Shown here: positions 3,635 through 5,299 of the stretch, piece after piece
Position numbering within the stretch: position 1 is the stretch's first letter
Layout of the letters: each line of letters opens with the position of its first letter
Source: Desulfobacteraceae bacterium
Lineage (GTDB): Bacteria; Desulfobacterota; DSM-4660; Desulfatiglandales; Desulfatiglandaceae
Direction: 5' to 3'
Assembly (NCBI GenBank): GCA_011048855.1
Contig: DSCZ01000344.1
Span: forward strand, 1 to 5,299
Length of the DNA stretch: 5,299 nt
The notes under the pieces: model-generated
Databases searched by the model: none
Told to the model about the DNA's origin: nothing
What the model saw: only the letters and a program-made list of their open reading frames with translations
Position numbers and translations under genes: made by a program

Positions 3635-5281
3635 TTAGTCCTCGCGGTTCAGACCATTAAATATCTTCAGGTAAGGGGCCTCGAACCGTTTCCACAATTC
3701 CAGGCCGATCCCTTCATGCCGCTGCACGATTTCGGCGAGAATTTCGGCCGTGGTCAGGGGGTTGATAAGAACCGCACGCAAGACCACGATTTCCTGCGGC
3801 CTGTACCGTGTAGATTCAAGTGTCGTCCGGGAGACGAATGTCGTATCATCGGCTCTCATCTCCTTATGCAGCCGAATGTTTAAACTGTTCAGCAGGCGGT
3901 TGACACGGCGCATCACTTTCTTAACCCCCTGAACCTCCTCCCGGTCGGCTTCTTTCAACATAGAAGCCCACCTTTCCAGGTTCTTCAAAACATCATCCGG
4001 CACGAAACGATAATTCACGATGAACAGTTCGGGTTCGTTCAACGTTTCAAAGTTTTCGCTTTCATCCAGCAACTGTTTCAGCGTGCCGGTGTTTTCCCGG
4101 GCCTGCTTGAACAACAGGCAATAACCCTCTCTGCCGATGATTTTGATCGCGGCCCATGGCTTGAGGGCTGAAAACGGCCTCGATCCTTCCACGGTGAACC
4201 GCCCGATGTCCACTGAATTCTTCCGGATGATGTACCGGCTCGTATGTTTTATCACCGAGAGGTCTTTTTCGCTGCGGAACAATGCTACACCCATAGACAT
4301 CGGGCAATAAAGAAGTTTATGGGCGTCGATCGTCACCGAATCGGCCAGTTCGATACCTTCAAACAATTTCCGGTATTGATCCACCAGGAGTGCGGGGCCT
4401 CCCCAGCATGCATCTACATGAAAATGTACGCCTGTTTCCCTGCACAATTCACTCATTGCGGAAAGATCATCGATGTTGCCTGTCTCGGTGTTTCCCGCAA
4501 TTCCAACAACACTGACAACCTTGATCCTTTCTGAACCCTTTGTGCCGGAAAACCGCTTCATCAGCCGCCGCAGGCTTACCGTATCGATACGGTTCGAAGC
4601 ATCGACCGGAACCGTCACGATGTTTTTCTCCCCGATTCCCAGCAGGCCTGCAGCCTTTTTCAAGGAGTAATGAGCCCGGCTGGACATGATGACGACCGCG
4701 CGGGAATAATCGTAGTGCTTCAAGGCCGATGCGATTCCATCGGCCCTCACTCCTCGAAAACCGTCTGCGGCTGGAAAAGCCTTCTCCCTGGCCACAAGCA
4801 ACGCTGTAAAATTTGCAAGGGTTCCATCGGAAGTCACGTTTCCCAGCGCAACGGCCGGATCCTGAATGAATCTCCCGTAAAAATCTTCAGGCTTATCGAA
4901 AACCAGCCTGTGCAGCCAGGCGACCAGTTCGCGCTCCACGAAACTCGATGCTTTTGCCGTTTCAATTTTCACCTGGTTTTGATTCAGGGCGGCGATGATC
5001 ATCTCTAGCAGGATCATAAAATAGGGAACGGCACTGGTCATATGACCGATATAATAAGGGCTCCCGACCTTCACCGAGTGGTCGACGATCTCGGTTTTGA
5101 TTCCGGCGACCACATCTTTTATCAACTGCGGTTCCTCCGGGAGCGATGTCCGGTTGAAAATTCCGCTCAGCTCGGGTAGAGAAATGTTGCTGTGGATCCC
5201 CCCTTTTTCCTGAAAGAAATCATGGATCATACCAAGCAGTTCATTCCCGAATTCGATAAATTTATCAGGAGAATCCGGCAT
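3635..5281 (-). CDS. panP: PLP-dependent decarboxylase, PanP-type aspartate 1-decarboxylase
   Basis: This group II (glutamate/tyrosine-type) PLP-dependent decarboxylase has 548 residues, close to the roughly 540-550 of PanP and longer than GadB (about 466). PanP makes beta-alanine from L-aspartate for pantothenate and CoA in bacteria without the pyruvoyl enzyme PanD. Family blocks are SPYYIGHMTSAVPYFM (74-89), ALNQNQVKIETAKASSFVER (98-117), TSDGTLANFTA (150-160), RAHYS with ring-stacking His204 (202-206), GIAGNTETGNIDDL (260-273), HVDACWGG with Asp290 for the pyridine nitrogen (288-295), and TIDAHKLLYCP with Schiff-base Lys322 (317-327). The glycine usual at position 152 (TSGGT) is Asp here. 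Two in-frame TAA stops (3637-3635, 3634-3632) end it. The start is uncertain: no ribosome binding site precedes ATG 5281, and the frame stays open to the window edge, so a few N-terminal residues may be missing. Aspartate as substrate is inferred from family resemblance; glutamate or another acid cannot be excluded. Confidence 0.85.
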   Translation of the reverse strand: MPDSPDKFIEFGNELLGMIHDFFQEKGGIHSNISLPELSGIFNRTSLPEEPQLIKDVVAGIKTEIVDHSVKVGSPYYIGHMTSAVPYFMILLEMIIAALNQNQVKIETAKASSFVERELVAWLHRLVFDKPEDFYGRFIQDPAVALGNVTSDGTLANFTALLVAREKAFPAADGFRGVRADGIASALKHYDYSRAVVIMSSRAHYSLKKAAGLLGIGEKNIVTVPVDASNRIDTVSLRRLMKRFSGTKGSERIKVVSVVGIAGNTETGNIDDLSAMSELCRETGVHFHVDACWGGPALLVDQYRKLFEGIELADSVTIDAHKLLYCPMSMGVALFRSEKDLSVIKHTSRYIIRKNSVDIGRFTVEGSRPFSALKPWAAIKIIGREGYCLLFKQARENTGTLKQLLDESENFETLNEPELFIVNYRFVPDDVLKNLERWASMLKEADREEVQGVKKVMRRVNRLLNSLNIRLHKEMRADDTTFVSRTTLESTRYRPQEIVVLRAVLINPLTTAEILAEIVQRHEGIGLELWKRFEAPYLKIFNGLNRED

Positions 5282-5299
5282 GATGAATAGTTTTTTAAG

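Noticed and set aside
4670..5008. Plus-strand 112-residue frame, and similar frames at 4244-4534 and 4473-4670
   Set aside because: All lie antisense inside the panP gene, whose conserved decarboxylase motifs cover the same bases.

Overview
The window looks like chromosomal sequence of roughly even base composition from an anaerobic delta-proteobacterium (Desulfobacterota or a relative). This is an inference from three things: a DUF134 + DUF5320 gene pair, typical of anaerobes; a sigma-54 (NtrC-type) regulator; and two intergenic repeat types that, from memory, resemble dispersed palindromes of sulfate-reducer genomes. No species is claimed.

Layout: five protein genes and no RNA genes. Positions 1-118 hold a degenerate palindromic repeat. 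A plus-strand gene (180-1544) encodes a sigma-54 activator whose N-terminal receiver domain lacks the phosphoacceptor Asp. It converges on a minus-strand pair, and the 76-bp gap between them holds a hairpin that can terminate transcription in both directions. The pair is a DUF134 helix-turn-helix protein (2333-1986) followed 11 bp later by a Gly/Arg-rich DUF5320 protein (1974-1621). It has a good sigma-70-type promoter, strong ribosome binding sites and a shared stop/Shine-Dalgarno junction.

Positions 2392-2765 have no gene. They contain an AT-rich perfect inverted repeat and a striking palindrome built from hexanucleotide units. Beyond them is a second minus-strand pair: a PanP-type PLP-dependent decarboxylase (5281-3635, start possibly beyond the window edge), then 29 bp later NudC, a zinc-ribbon Nudix NAD(H) pyrophosphatase (3605-2766). 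This pair is probably one transcript joining beta-alanine/CoA precursor supply with NAD(H) or NAD-cap turnover.

The most interesting points are the pseudo-receiver of the sigma-54 activator, the stand-alone DUF134-DUF5320 operon with a possible autoregulatory operator, the hexamer palindrome whose arms differ by exactly one unit, and the panP-nudC pairing. I saw no mobile element, CRISPR array, tRNA or rRNA, and nothing that clearly forms an undescribed defence or metabolic system.
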